From assembly GCF_009834025.1 (NCBI RefSeq), contig NZ_CP047156.1, forward strand, positions 744,001-808,000: a stretch of DNA of 64,000 nt, written 5' to 3'. The translations under genes were made by a program, and so were the position numbers. The notes below the pieces were generated by a model. That model ran no database searches, was not told the DNA's origin, and saw nothing but the letters and a program-made list of their open reading frames with translations. Shown in pieces: positions 33,884-42,590 of the stretch. This DNA comes from Epidermidibacterium keratini. Its GTDB lineage: Bacteria > Actinomycetota > Actinomycetes > Mycobacteriales > Antricoccaceae. Each line of letters starts with the position of its first letter. Positions within the stretch are counted from its first letter, which is position 1.

Positions 33884-34371
33884 TGCGTCCACTGCAGCGT
33901 CTTGGCGCGCTCCACAAGCCGGCCCATCAACGCCTCGGCGTCCATACGTGTGAGTCCCTTGACCTCCGAGGAACCGCCCATGCCCGCGGTGGTGATGCTG
34001 ACGTTGGCCAGCCCGTAGCGTCGCAGCCAGGGCCCGTCGGTGACGACCGCCGACTGCAGCCGCCCGTACGGAACCACCGCGACCGTGCGCACGAGCAGCC
34101 CGTTGCGCACCCACAGCTCGTCGCTGGATTCGGCGTACGCCGTGGCGCGGCGCAGCCGGCCGGCAACCGTCCCCCGCCAGATCGCGACGAGTACGACGAG
34201 CCCGGCGACGGCAAGAGCAACCCAGCGCAGCCCACCGAGCCAGAGCACCCCCGCGCCCGCGAGCCCAATGGCCGCTCCGACGAGCACTCCCATGCGCAGC
34301 GCCGCGGCCCACCGCACAGACGCTGTGTGCCAGGTGAGCTCCCGCGACTGATCCTCAGCTAAATCTGACAT
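33880..34371 (-). CDS. Bacterial PH-domain membrane protein (bPH2, YdbS-like)
   Basis: A 163-residue protein from ATG 34371. Two membrane helices (about 25-68) precede one bPH2 domain (LWVRNGLLVRTVAVVPYGRL, then QSAVVTDGPWLRRYGLANVS). YdbS-YdbT pairs are widespread and are overlapped here (GTGA). They may act in envelope stress or immunity to bacteriocins in Firmicutes; that role is not established in actinobacteria. Confidence 0.82.
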   Translation of the reverse strand: MSDLAEDQSRELTWHTASVRWAAALRMGVLVGAAIGLAGAGVLWLGGLRWVALAVAGLVVLVAIWRGTVAGRLRRATAYAESSDELWVRNGLLVRTVAVVPYGRLQSAVVTDGPWLRRYGLANVSITTAGMGGSSEVKGLTRMDAEALMGRLVERAKTLQWTQ

Positions 34372-34423
34372 CCCTTGGGCAACGCCCGAGGTCACGGGGC
34401 AGTTCCGCACCCCGTACCCGCGA

Positions 34424-34480
34424 CGCGCGGTGGGTTCTGCACCGCTCTTGGCCGCCTAGCGGTGGTGAACCCACCGCGCG
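34424..34480. terminator. Two-tier palindrome after serB
   Basis: A perfect 14-bp stem (CGCGCGGTGGGTTC / GAACCCACCGCGCG) encloses a second 7-bp stem (CACCGCT / AGCGGTG). It starts six bases beyond the serB stop and is probably its terminator, though no T-run is present. It differs in sequence from the three GTCAC-type palindromes. Confidence 0.6.
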
Positions 34481-34485
34481 TGCGG

Positions 34486-35751
34486 CTAGTCGGGCGAAGG
34501 GGCGTCCCCTGCTGCGTCCTCGGCGTCCTCACGGGCTTCGTCGGCGGCGACCTCGTCGCGGCTGATGCCGAGGAAGAACAGCAACGCATCGAGGTAGGGG
34601 TGGTTCAGCGCGGTATGCGACCCCTCGCGCACGACCGGTTTGGCGTTGAAGGCGATCCCGAGCCCGGCCGCAGACAGCATGTCGAGGTCGTTGGCGCCGT
34701 CGCCGACCGCGACCGTCTGGCTCATCGGGATGTCGTACGCCGCCGCGAACTCCCGTAGCGCCGTCAGCTTCTCGGCCCGGTCCACGATGCGCCCGGTGAC
34801 CTGCCCGGTGAGGACGCCGTCGCGCACCTCCAGCGTGTTGGCCAACCCATAGTCCAGCCCGAGCTCGGCCACGAGCGGCTCGATGATCTGGCTGAAACCG
34901 CCTGAGACGACGCCGATCTTGAAGCCCATGCGCTTGAGCGTGCGGATCAGCGTGCGCGCACCTGGGGTGAGCTTGAGCTCACGGCGTACGTCGTCGAGCA
35001 CCGAGACCGGCAGCCCTTCGAGCATCGCCACCCGCTCGGTGAGACTCTGTGCGAAGTCCAGCTCGCCACGCATCGCCCGCTCGGTGATCGCCGCGACCTC
35101 GCCGAGCTTGCCGGCCCGCGCCGCCAGCGAGTCGATGACCTCGCCTTGCACCAGGGTGGAGTCGACGTCCATCACGATGAGCCGCTTGGCGCGACGCTCG
35201 ATGCCGGATTTCTCGACCGCCACGTCGACGTTCTCACGCATCGCGGTCGTGCCGAGAGCCGCCCGCAGCGGCGCCGACGAGGCGCCCGACACAACGAGCT
35301 CGAGCGCGGTAACCGGGTAGTCCGAGAGCCGCTTGATCGAGTCGATGTTGGCGCCGAGGTCGGCGATCGCGGTCGTGATGGCGGCCATCGCAGCTGGTTT
35401 GAGGGGCGCGCCGAGCACGACGACGTAGTGCTTCTTTTGCCGCCGCGTCGAGTACGCCGGATCGGGGTCGGCCTCGACGGTGATCTGCAGGCCGCCAAGA
35501 TCGGCGTCCGTGGTCAGCGCCCGTTCGATATCGCCGAGCTCGCAGCAGATCCGCACCTCGACGCCGAGGACGAGCTGGCCGCGAATGACCACCTGCTCGA
35601 CGTCGTGGACATCGACGGCGTGGTGCACGCTCCCGCCGTCGTGGCTGGTGGTGACACCCGCCAGCCGCTCGAACAGCGCCGAGGACACCCCCGGCCGGTC
35701 GAGCCCGCTGACGGTGACCAGGGCACGGCGTACCCGTGACTGGTCGTCCAC
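34486..35751 (-). CDS. serB: Phosphoserine phosphatase with N-terminal ACT domains
   Basis: A 421-residue protein that makes L-serine from phosphoserine. The N-terminal 180 residues hold two ACT-like regions (ALVTVSGLDRPGVSSALFER at the start), usual in mycobacterial SerB and involved in serine feedback. The HAD motif MDVDSTLVQGE has nucleophile D195 and D197; motif IV is VAVGDGANDLDMLSAAGLG. The start is GTG 35751, 23 bases after the ctaD stop, so the two may be cotranscribed. Confidence 0.95.
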   Translation of the reverse strand: MDDQSRVRRALVTVSGLDRPGVSSALFERLAGVTTSHDGGSVHHAVDVHDVEQVVIRGQLVLGVEVRICCELGDIERALTTDADLGGLQITVEADPDPAYSTRRQKKHYVVVLGAPLKPAAMAAITTAIADLGANIDSIKRLSDYPVTALELVVSGASSAPLRAALGTTAMRENVDVAVEKSGIERRAKRLIVMDVDSTLVQGEVIDSLAARAGKLGEVAAITERAMRGELDFAQSLTERVAMLEGLPVSVLDDVRRELKLTPGARTLIRTLKRMGFKIGVVSGGFSQIIEPLVAELGLDYGLANTLEVRDGVLTGQVTGRIVDRAEKLTALREFAAAYDIPMSQTVAVGDGANDLDMLSAAGLGIAFNAKPVVREGSHTALNHPYLDALLFFLGISRDEVAADEAREDAEDAAGDAPSPD

Positions 35752-35773
35752 CGGGTGCTCGCGGTAGTCGGCG

Positions 35774-37609
35774 TTAGCCGTGGTCGGGGTTGGTCTCGGG
35801 GTCGCGAGAGCTCACCGCGCCGCCATCGGGATCCTCACGATCCAGCACCGCGGTCGCGGGCTTGTCGCCGCTGACCGCTTCTTCGCGCTGCTCTCGACGC
35901 TCGGCCTGCATGGCCTCGACGTGCGCACGGTGCTTCTTGCCCGAGTGAGCCTCAAGCTCCAGGCGCTCAAGCATGTGCGGGTAGTGCAGCTCGAAGGCCG
36001 GACGGACCGAGCGGATGCGCGGTAGCGAGTGGAAGTTGTGCCGCGGAGGCGGCGACGTGGTGGCCCACTCCAGCGAGTTGCCGTAGCCCCACGGATCGTC
36101 GGCGTTGGTGACTTCGCCGTACTTGTAGGAGCGGATCATGTTCCACAGGAACGGCAGCACCGAGGCGCCGAGCACGAACGCGAACACCGTCGAGATCGTG
36201 TTGAGCGTGGTGAAGCCATCCGAGGGCAGGTAGTCGCCGTAGCGGCGCGCCATGCCCTCGTTGCCCAGCCAGTGCTGGACGAGGAACGTGCCGTGGAAGC
36301 CGAAGAACGTCAGCCAGAAGTGCCACTTGCCCAGGCGCTCGTCCATGAAGCGTCCGGTGAACTTCGGGAACCAGAAGTAGGTGCCGCCGAAGGCTGCGAA
36401 CGCGACGGTGCCGTAGAGCACGTAGTGGAAGTGCGCCACGACGAAGTAAGTGTCCGAGACGTGGAAGTCCAGCGGCGGCGATGCCAGCAGTACGCCGGTC
36501 AGACCACCAAACAGGAACGTCACGATGAAGCCGACAGCAAACAGCATTGGCGTCTGGAAGGAGATGGCTCCCTTCCACATCGTGAAGATCCAGGTGAAGA
36601 ACTTCAGTCCGGTGGGCACCGCGATCAAGAACGTCATGAACGAGAAGAACGGCAGCATGACCGCGCCGGTCGCGTACATGTGGTGGGCCCAGACGGTGAT
36701 CGACAGGACCGCGATCGAGATGGTCGCGTAGACCAGGCCCTTGTAGCCGAAGAGCGGCTTGCGGCTGAATACCGGGATGATCTCGGTGACGATGCCAAAG
36801 AACGGCAGCGCGATGATGTAGACCTCGGGGTGCCCGAAGAACCAGAACAGGTGCTGCCACAGGATGGCGCCACCGTTTTCTGCCTCGAAGACCACTGAGC
36901 CGAGCTTTCGATCGGACATCAGCACCAGCAGCGCCGCGGTCAGGATCGGGAACGCGACCAGGATCAGCAGGCTGGTGACCAGCGTGTTCCAGGTGAAGAT
37001 CGGCATCCGGAACATGGTCATGCCCGGTGCGCGCATGCAGACGATCGAGGTGATGAAGTTGACGGCGCCGAGGATCGAGCCAAGGCCGGAGACACCCAGG
37101 CCGATGATCCACAGGTCCGCGCCGATGCCCGGCGAGTTCGCGCCGTTCGACAGCGGGGTGTAGGCGAACCAGCCAAAGTCCGCGCCACCGTCCGGGGTCA
37201 GGAAGCCGGAGATGTTGGTCAGCGAGCCAAACAGGAACAGCCAGAACGACAGGGCGTTCAGCCGCGGGAACGCGACGTCGGGCGCGCCGATCTGCAGCGG
37301 TACGACGAGGTTGGCGAACGCGAAGAACAACGGCGTCGCGAACATCAGCAGCATGATCGCGCCGTGGTTGGTGAAGAGCTGGTTGTACTGCTCGGGCGCG
37401 AGGAACTGATAACCCGGCTGGGCCAGCTCGGCGCGCATCAGCATCGCCATCAGGCCACCGATGAGGAAGAACCCAAAGGAGGCGAAGAAGTACATCTTGC
37501 CGATCAGCTTGTGATCAGTCGTGCGCAGCACCTGGCTGAACATCGACCCCTTTTTGACCTCACGCGGTGGCGCTGGAGCGGCCTCCACCGGTGCGGGAGC
37601 GATCGTCAC
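35774..37609 (-). CDS. ctaD: Cytochrome c oxidase subunit I (aa3 type)
   Basis: A 611-residue protein with twelve membrane helices that holds haems a and a3 and CuB and reduces oxygen. Clear motifs: [12 protein letters not shown] at the start, the haem ligand region [29 protein letters not shown] with the CuB histidine and the linked tyrosine, and [10 protein letters not shown] with the haem a3 and a ligands. It has a charged cytosolic C-terminal tail, common in actinobacteria. GTG 37609 is preferred over ATG 37615 because of ribosome binding site spacing. It lies upstream of serB, as in mycobacteria. Confidence 0.95.
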   Translation of the reverse strand: MTIAPAPVEAAPAPPREVKKGSMFSQVLRTTDHKLIGKMYFFASFGFFLIGGLMAMLMRAELAQPGYQFLAPEQYNQLFTNHGAIMLLMFATPLFFAFANLVVPLQIGAPDVAFPRLNALSFWLFLFGSLTNISGFLTPDGGADFGWFAYTPLSNGANSPGIGADLWIIGLGVSGLGSILGAVNFITSIVCMRAPGMTMFRMPIFTWNTLVTSLLILVAFPILTAALLVLMSDRKLGSVVFEAENGGAILWQHLFWFFGHPEVYIIALPFFGIVTEIIPVFSRKPLFGYKGLVYATISIAVLSITVWAHHMYATGAVMLPFFSFMTFLIAVPTGLKFFTWIFTMWKGAISFQTPMLFAVGFIVTFLFGGLTGVLLASPPLDFHVSDTYFVVAHFHYVLYGTVAFAAFGGTYFWFPKFTGRFMDERLGKWHFWLTFFGFHGTFLVQHWLGNEGMARRYGDYLPSDGFTTLNTISTVFAFVLGASVLPFLWNMIRSYKYGEVTNADDPWGYGNSLEWATTSPPPRHNFHSLPRIRSVRPAFELHYPHMLERLELEAHSGKKHRAHVEAMQAERREQREEAVSGDKPATAVLDREDPDGGAVSSRDPETNPDHG

Positions 37610-37615
37610 TGTCAT

Positions 37616-37620
37616 CCTCC
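37616..37620 (-). promoter_or_regulatory. Ribosome binding site that decides the ctaD start
   Basis: GGAGG directly abuts ATG 37615, leaving no spacer. The GTG at 37609 lies six bases downstream, the normal spacing. Translation therefore probably begins at the GTG, two codons after the ATG. Confidence 0.55.
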
Positions 37621-37806
37621 GGATCGACGTTTTAGTGCTGCTCCGAGCGTACGACCTGCGTCGCGGCGCCCTGAGGAGGCCCACGCGACACACGTGCACG
37701 TGTGGTGCTACTGAGAATAGTCCCTTGCCCTGGGGACACCACACACCCCCGGGCCCAATTGCGATACCCGGTCGGTGTACGCCGCATGCGGCCGCGGCGA
37801 AACCGC

Positions 37807-38757
37807 TCAGCGCAGCCGGATGAGGCGCGCTTGGCCGTCCTCGCGCATATCCGCGAGCCCGTCATGGGCGGTCACGAAATCGGTAAAAGTGCGGTAGCCC
37901 AGCGACTTCTCGTTGAAGGTCGGGTCCATGCGCTTCATCTGCGACTTGACCACGTTGGCGTGCAGCCACTCGTCGTCATCCTTGGCGTGCCCGACGCGAA
38001 GCGCCCGCTCCAGTAGCTGGGCTGCGGCCTGTTCGGGGTCGGCGGCGTACACCTCGTCGAGCTCATCAGCGTCGTCTTCGTCGGTCTGCATGACCGCCTC
38101 GCGGACGGTCTTCAGCTCGTCAGCTTCCGCGCCCGGCTTGCGGCGGCCCCGACGCGCCGGAGCCCGGGTCGGTTGGGGCTCGAGGCGCTCCGGCACCCCC
38201 GGCAGCGAGTCGTAGTCGGCGAACTCATCGCACGCGGCAGCAAGCGAGCGGCTGGTCGAGCCGGCAACACCGATACCGACCACGAAGCGCCCAAGACGCC
38301 GGGCGCGCTGCGCGAGCGCGATGTAGTCGGAGTCGCCGGCCACGATGACGACGTGCGTGAGATCGGGCAGCCGGAACAGATCCTCGACCACGTCGACCGC
38401 CAGCCGGATATCCGCGCCGTTCTTCACCCCGCGGGTGGTCGGAAAGAGCTGGGTGAGGTCGACGGCGCGGGCCAGCAGCTGCGGGCGGTAGTCGGCGTTG
38501 ACCGGCACCGACCAGTCGGCGTACGCGCGGCTGACCACCGGCGTGCCGAAGGAGGCCGCGTAATCGAGGATCGCACTGACATCGACGCTCGCGTCGTCGA
38601 TCTGCGCCACCAGCTCGGCGTTGCCGTTGCCGCGGCGTACGTCTTTGATCCGCTGGCTGTGAAAGCTGCCGCGGCCGTTGAGCTGGTCGTAGCGGGAGAT
38701 CACGATGTTGTCGAAGTCGATGTAGACGGCGACGCGTGACTCAGCGGGATCGGGCAT
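37807..38757 (-). CDS. NYN-domain nuclease-like protein with OST-HTH domain
   Basis: A 316-residue protein. Residues 8-175 are a NYN/LabA-like PIN-fold domain, with acidic residues D14 and D16 in VYIDFDNI, D-x-R-L in [13 protein letters not shown] and [13 protein letters not shown]. The middle (about 190-235) is a low-complexity linker. Residues about 240-316 match an OST-HTH/LOTUS module ([20 protein letters not shown]). Such proteins are thought to act on RNA. It is a single gene between ctaD and an APH-type gene. Confidence 0.88.
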   Translation of the reverse strand: MPDPAESRVAVYIDFDNIVISRYDQLNGRGSFHSQRIKDVRRGNGNAELVAQIDDASVDVSAILDYAASFGTPVVSRAYADWSVPVNADYRPQLLARAVDLTQLFPTTRGVKNGADIRLAVDVVEDLFRLPDLTHVVIVAGDSDYIALAQRARRLGRFVVGIGVAGSTSRSLAAACDEFADYDSLPGVPERLEPQPTRAPARRGRRKPGAEADELKTVREAVMQTDEDDADELDEVYAADPEQAAAQLLERALRVGHAKDDDEWLHANVVKSQMKRMDPTFNEKSLGYRTFTDFVTAHDGLADMREDGQARLIRLR

Positions 38758-38823
38758 ACGGCTCCTTCGATATGCGGTGTCGCCAGTCTGTCACTCCGGC
38801 TCACCACCAGCCAGCCCGCCGCA

Positions 38824-39690
38824 TCACCGGGTGGTGAGCTCGGCGATGACGTGCCTGGCCACGGCGTGCAGCGGGTCAGACGGCGCGAGACCGTAGAAGG
38901 ACGACGCGTACGACGCCGCCCAGCCCCGAGCCCGCAGCCACGTCGCGTCGTCCACCCCCACAGCGTCGCGAAACACCGCACGGCCGCGACGGGTGAAGTG
39001 TGCCCATCCCACGGCGAGGTCACTGGCCGGATCGCCGGTGGTGATATCGCCGAAGTCGAGTACGCCGCTCAGCGCCCCGGCGCTATCGACCAGGCAGTTG
39101 AGTGGATGCGGGTCACCGTGCAGCCATACCGGCGGGCCGGCGTACGGCGCCGCCGCACGCCCGGACTCCCACACCGTAAGCAGCGGCTCGAGCGCAGGCA
39201 GCCGTGCGACCCGCTCGCGGAAGAGCACGTCTCGGGCAGCCAGCGGTACGCCGCGCACGGGGTTCGACGGTAGGTCCGCCCCGACAGCCGGGACATGCAC
39301 GTCGCGCAGAAACGCGCCCAGATCGGCGGCGTACTCGTCTCGTCGTTCGGGCGCCAGCTCGGTGGCCGGCACTCCCTCGAGCCAGCGCACGATCGCCCAC
39401 GGGTAGGGGTAGTCAGCGTCCGGCTCACCCGCGGCGACCACCACCGGGACCGGCACCCGCACACGAGCGGCGATCACCCGGGTCCAGCGAATCTCGTTAC
39501 GCAACAGCGATACCGCAGACGCGCGCCGCGGCAGCCGGACCGCGAGGCCGTCGCCAAGGCGCCACAGCTCGTTGTCCCATCCGTGCCCGGCAGACCGAAC
39601 CGGCAGGTCGGCGTACGCCGGATGCTGCCCCAGCAACGCCCGCACGAGCGGCTCTGAGATGACGACATCGGCGTCCGGAAGGGCGCTCAC
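38824..39690 (-). CDS. Aminoglycoside phosphotransferase-family kinase
   Basis: A 288-residue protein from GTG 39690, which overlaps the upstream stop. It has the APH fold motifs: the catalytic Brenner motif WLHGDPHPLNCLVD near residue 190 and the metal-binding VLDFGDITTGDPASDLAVGW. Many such proteins phosphorylate small molecules other than antibiotics. It is the last gene of an operon with a semialdehyde dehydrogenase and a gamma-glutamyltransferase-like gene, so the substrate may be related to those. Confidence 0.85.
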   Translation of the reverse strand: MSALPDADVVISEPLVRALLGQHPAYADLPVRSAGHGWDNELWRLGDGLAVRLPRRASAVSLLRNEIRWTRVIAARVRVPVPVVVAAGEPDADYPYPWAIVRWLEGVPATELAPERRDEYAADLGAFLRDVHVPAVGADLPSNPVRGVPLAARDVLFRERVARLPALEPLLTVWESGRAAAPYAGPPVWLHGDPHPLNCLVDSAGALSGVLDFGDITTGDPASDLAVGWAHFTRRGRAVFRDAVGVDDATWLRARGWAASYASSFYGLAPSDPLHAVARHVIAELTTR

Positions 39691-41087
39691 AGCAGGTGCA
39701 CTGCCCCGCCACGGCGGCCGTCGGCGCCCGCCCCACGCCGGGTGATCGCCGAGACCCCGCCGAAGTAGGCGTGTGGCTCGGGCACGTGGTCCAGGCGGTC
39801 GCCCTCGGCCACCAAGGCATCGAGGACCGCCGGCGCGAAGCCCGGCTCGAGGCGCACGATGTCACCCACCGGGTTCAGCCGCGGCGCGTCGATCGCCTGC
39901 TGGGCGTCACGATGTCCGACGAGTACGCCGATTAGCACCTGCACGAGCGAGCTGCGGATCCGGCTGCCGCCGGCCGCGCCGGCAGCGACCACGACACCGT
40001 CACTGTCGAGGGCGATGGCCGGTGACATCATCGACCCCATCCGCTCCCCCGGACGTGCACCGGGACGGATCAGCTCGCCTTCGCCGAGCATTGAGTTGGG
40101 GTGGATGCCGTACTCCGGCACCCACACTCCGGTGCCCAGGCCGAGACTCGTGGTGATGACACACGCGTCCCCGGCGGCGTCGGTCACGACGAGGTTGGTG
40201 GTCTCCGTGCGCAGCGCCGTCGCCCGTAGCGCGGCCACCAGACGCAGTGCCGCCGTCGGGTCGTCGTACGCCTCGCCGATCCGGCCGTCGAGCAGCCGCA
40301 ACGTCTCGAGCAGGTCGTCGAGATCATCGCCACGCGAGTAGACCTCGGTGCCGGCAAACGGCGCCGCGAGCGCCGCCGTCTCGATCACGTCGTACGCCGC
40401 CAGGTCCCGCTCGGAGATCGCGCCGCCGTCGAGCGCGGCCAGCATCGCGTCGGCGACCTCGCCCTCGTAGAAGGGCTCGGCGCCCTGATCGCGCAGCACC
40501 TCCATCGCACGACCAAGCCCCGGGATCCGCAGCGTCTCGCCAGGTGCCAGCACCGCACCGGCGGCGTTGCGGTGGATCGCATCGCCTAGCCCGGCGCCCA
40601 TGCACTGCCAGATCGAGTCGAGCACGCCTCGGTGCTGGCGCGACAGCGCCACTCCGGTGTGCGCCAGCTCCACCGCGGGCTGCACGACCTCGCGCCACGG
40701 CAGCGAGCCCCAGCGCTCGTGCAGGTACGCCGTACCGCGGGGTACGCCGGGCACCGCGGCCGACGACGCGCCGATGGTGTACTCCAGCGCATGGCCGCCG
40801 AACTCCACCTCGATCGGCACCATCGGCTGCGGGATGGTGCCGCCGAGCCCAGGGATCGTGACAAAGAAGTCGACGCAGCGCACCTCGTCGGCCTTCGCGT
40901 CGTAGTACGTCGCAAACCCGCCACCGCCGATCCCGGTGAAGACGGTCTCGGCGACGCAGCTGGCGAGCATCATCGCGACGCCGGCATCCGCGGCGCTGCC
41001 GCCCGCGAGCAGCACGTCGCGGCCGACGTCGGCGGTCACCTGGTGACCGGCCGCGACGGCGGTCGGAATAGCGGAGTGCGTCGGCAT
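39687..41087 (-). CDS. Gamma-glutamyltransferase-family protein
   Basis: A 466-residue protein, shorter than typical GGT (about 560-600). It has GGSAADAGVAMMLASCVAE and GIGGGGFATYY near the N-terminus and the autoprocessing region ETTNLVVTDAAGDACVITTS near residue 300, with a threonine in place to serve as the nucleophile. No signal peptide is seen, so it acts in the cytosol. It overlaps the kinase downstream and directly follows the dehydrogenase stop. Related cytosolic members act on gamma-glutamyl or acyl compounds; the substrate is unknown. Confidence 0.82.
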   Translation of the reverse strand: MPTHSAIPTAVAAGHQVTADVGRDVLLAGGSAADAGVAMMLASCVAETVFTGIGGGGFATYYDAKADEVRCVDFFVTIPGLGGTIPQPMVPIEVEFGGHALEYTIGASSAAVPGVPRGTAYLHERWGSLPWREVVQPAVELAHTGVALSRQHRGVLDSIWQCMGAGLGDAIHRNAAGAVLAPGETLRIPGLGRAMEVLRDQGAEPFYEGEVADAMLAALDGGAISERDLAAYDVIETAALAAPFAGTEVYSRGDDLDDLLETLRLLDGRIGEAYDDPTAALRLVAALRATALRTETTNLVVTDAAGDACVITTSLGLGTGVWVPEYGIHPNSMLGEGELIRPGARPGERMGSMMSPAIALDSDGVVVAAGAAGGSRIRSSLVQVLIGVLVGHRDAQQAIDAPRLNPVGDIVRLEPGFAPAVLDALVAEGDRLDHVPEPHAYFGGVSAITRRGAGADGRRGGAVHLL

Positions 41088-42548
41088 CTAGATGGAGATG
41101 CCCACCAGCTTGGTGTCGAGGTACTCGCTGATCCCCTCCTGGGCGCCTTCGCGTCCCAGTCCGCTCTCCTTCACGCCGCCGAACGGGGCGGCTGCAGAGG
41201 TGGGGTTGATGTCATTGATGCCGACCATGCCAAAGCGCAGCGCCTCCGCGACGCGCAGCGCGCGGCCGAGGTTTTGGGTATAGATGTACGACGCCAGCCC
41301 GTAGTCGGTGTCGTTGGCGGCCTCGATCACCTCGGCCTCATTCTCGAAGGTGATGATCGGCGCGATCGGACCAAACGTCTCCTCGCGGTAGATGTCCATG
41401 TCCGACGTGACGTCGGTGAGGACGGTCGGGGCGAAGAAGTAGCCATCGTCGACGTTCTCCCCCTCGACGCGCTCGCCGCCCGTTGCGACGGTCGCGCCCT
41501 TGGCGACCGCGTCGGCGACCTGGCGCTCCATCCGGTCAAAGGCGTCTTTGTCGATCAGCGGTCCGATGTTGGTCCCCTCGGCGAGGCCGGGGCCGGTCGT
41601 CATCTTCTCCAGCCGCGCGGTCAGTACCTCGAGGAACTTGTCCTTGATGGAGCTGTGCACGTAGATGCGGTTGGGACTGATGCACGCCTGCCCGGTGTTG
41701 AGCACCTTGACCATCGCCGCACCCGTCGCGGCGTGCTTGGGATCGGCGTCCTCGAACACGATGAACGGCGCATGCCCACCCAGCTCCAGCGACACCCGCT
41801 TCATCTGGTCTGCGGCCTCTCGCGCGATGTGCTTGCCGACCACGGTCGAACCGGTGAAGGTCAGCTTGCGGACCGCGCGGTTGGTAAGCAGCTCGTCGCC
41901 GACCGGCGCCGGGTCGGAGCACGGCACCAGGTTGACGACACCGGCGGGAACACCCGCTTCTTCGAAGATCCTAAATACTTCAATAGCGCACAGCGGGGTC
42001 TGCTCGGCCGGTTTGAGTACGACGGTGCAGCCGGCAGCAAGCGCCGGGCCGACCTTGCGAGTGATCATCGAGATCGGGTAGTTCCACGGGGTGATCGCAC
42101 CGACGACTCCGACCGGATCATGCATCACGATGAACCGCTGGTCGGCGCGCGCCGAGGGAATGGTCTGGCCGTAGACGCGTTTGCCTTCCTCGGCAAACCA
42201 CAGCAGGAAGTCGGCGGCGTACTTGACCTCGATGGACGCCGCACGCAGCGGCTTGCCCTGCTCGGTGCTCATCAGCCGCGCAAGGTCGTCCTGACGCTGC
42301 ATCATCAGCTCGTGCGCACGGTAGAGAATCTCCGAGCGCTGGTATGCCGTCAGCGCAGCCCAGTCGGCCATCGCCTTGGACGCCGACTCGATTGCGGCGC
42401 GGGTGTCCTCGGCGCCGGCATCACTGACCTGCGCCAGCTCGCGACCGGTCGCCGGGTCGGTGACAGAAAACGTCTTGCCCGAGAGCGCCTCGCGCCACTG
42501 CCCATCGATGTAGATGCCGGCAACGGTGCCGTAAGAAATGTCGGTCAT
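41088..42548 (-). CDS. NAD(P)-dependent succinate-semialdehyde dehydrogenase-like
   Basis: A 486-residue aldehyde dehydrogenase. The NAD(P)-binding and catalytic motifs are complete: PWNYPISMITRKVGPALAAG, FTGSTVVGKHIA, general base E255 in LELGGHAP and nucleophile C289 in NTGQACISPNR. Overall pattern fits GabD-type succinate-semialdehyde dehydrogenase, which ends GABA breakdown. Other semialdehydes cannot be excluded. First gene of the operon with the GGT-like and APH-type genes. Confidence 0.88.
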   Translation of the reverse strand: MTDISYGTVAGIYIDGQWREALSGKTFSVTDPATGRELAQVSDAGAEDTRAAIESASKAMADWAALTAYQRSEILYRAHELMMQRQDDLARLMSTEQGKPLRAASIEVKYAADFLLWFAEEGKRVYGQTIPSARADQRFIVMHDPVGVVGAITPWNYPISMITRKVGPALAAGCTVVLKPAEQTPLCAIEVFRIFEEAGVPAGVVNLVPCSDPAPVGDELLTNRAVRKLTFTGSTVVGKHIAREAADQMKRVSLELGGHAPFIVFEDADPKHAATGAAMVKVLNTGQACISPNRIYVHSSIKDKFLEVLTARLEKMTTGPGLAEGTNIGPLIDKDAFDRMERQVADAVAKGATVATGGERVEGENVDDGYFFAPTVLTDVTSDMDIYREETFGPIAPIITFENEAEVIEAANDTDYGLASYIYTQNLGRALRVAEALRFGMVGINDINPTSAAAPFGGVKESGLGREGAQEGISEYLDTKLVGISI

Positions 42549-42590
42549 GGAGGTGCTCCTGCTGCTGCGCGTGTGCGGTTGGGATGGCTG

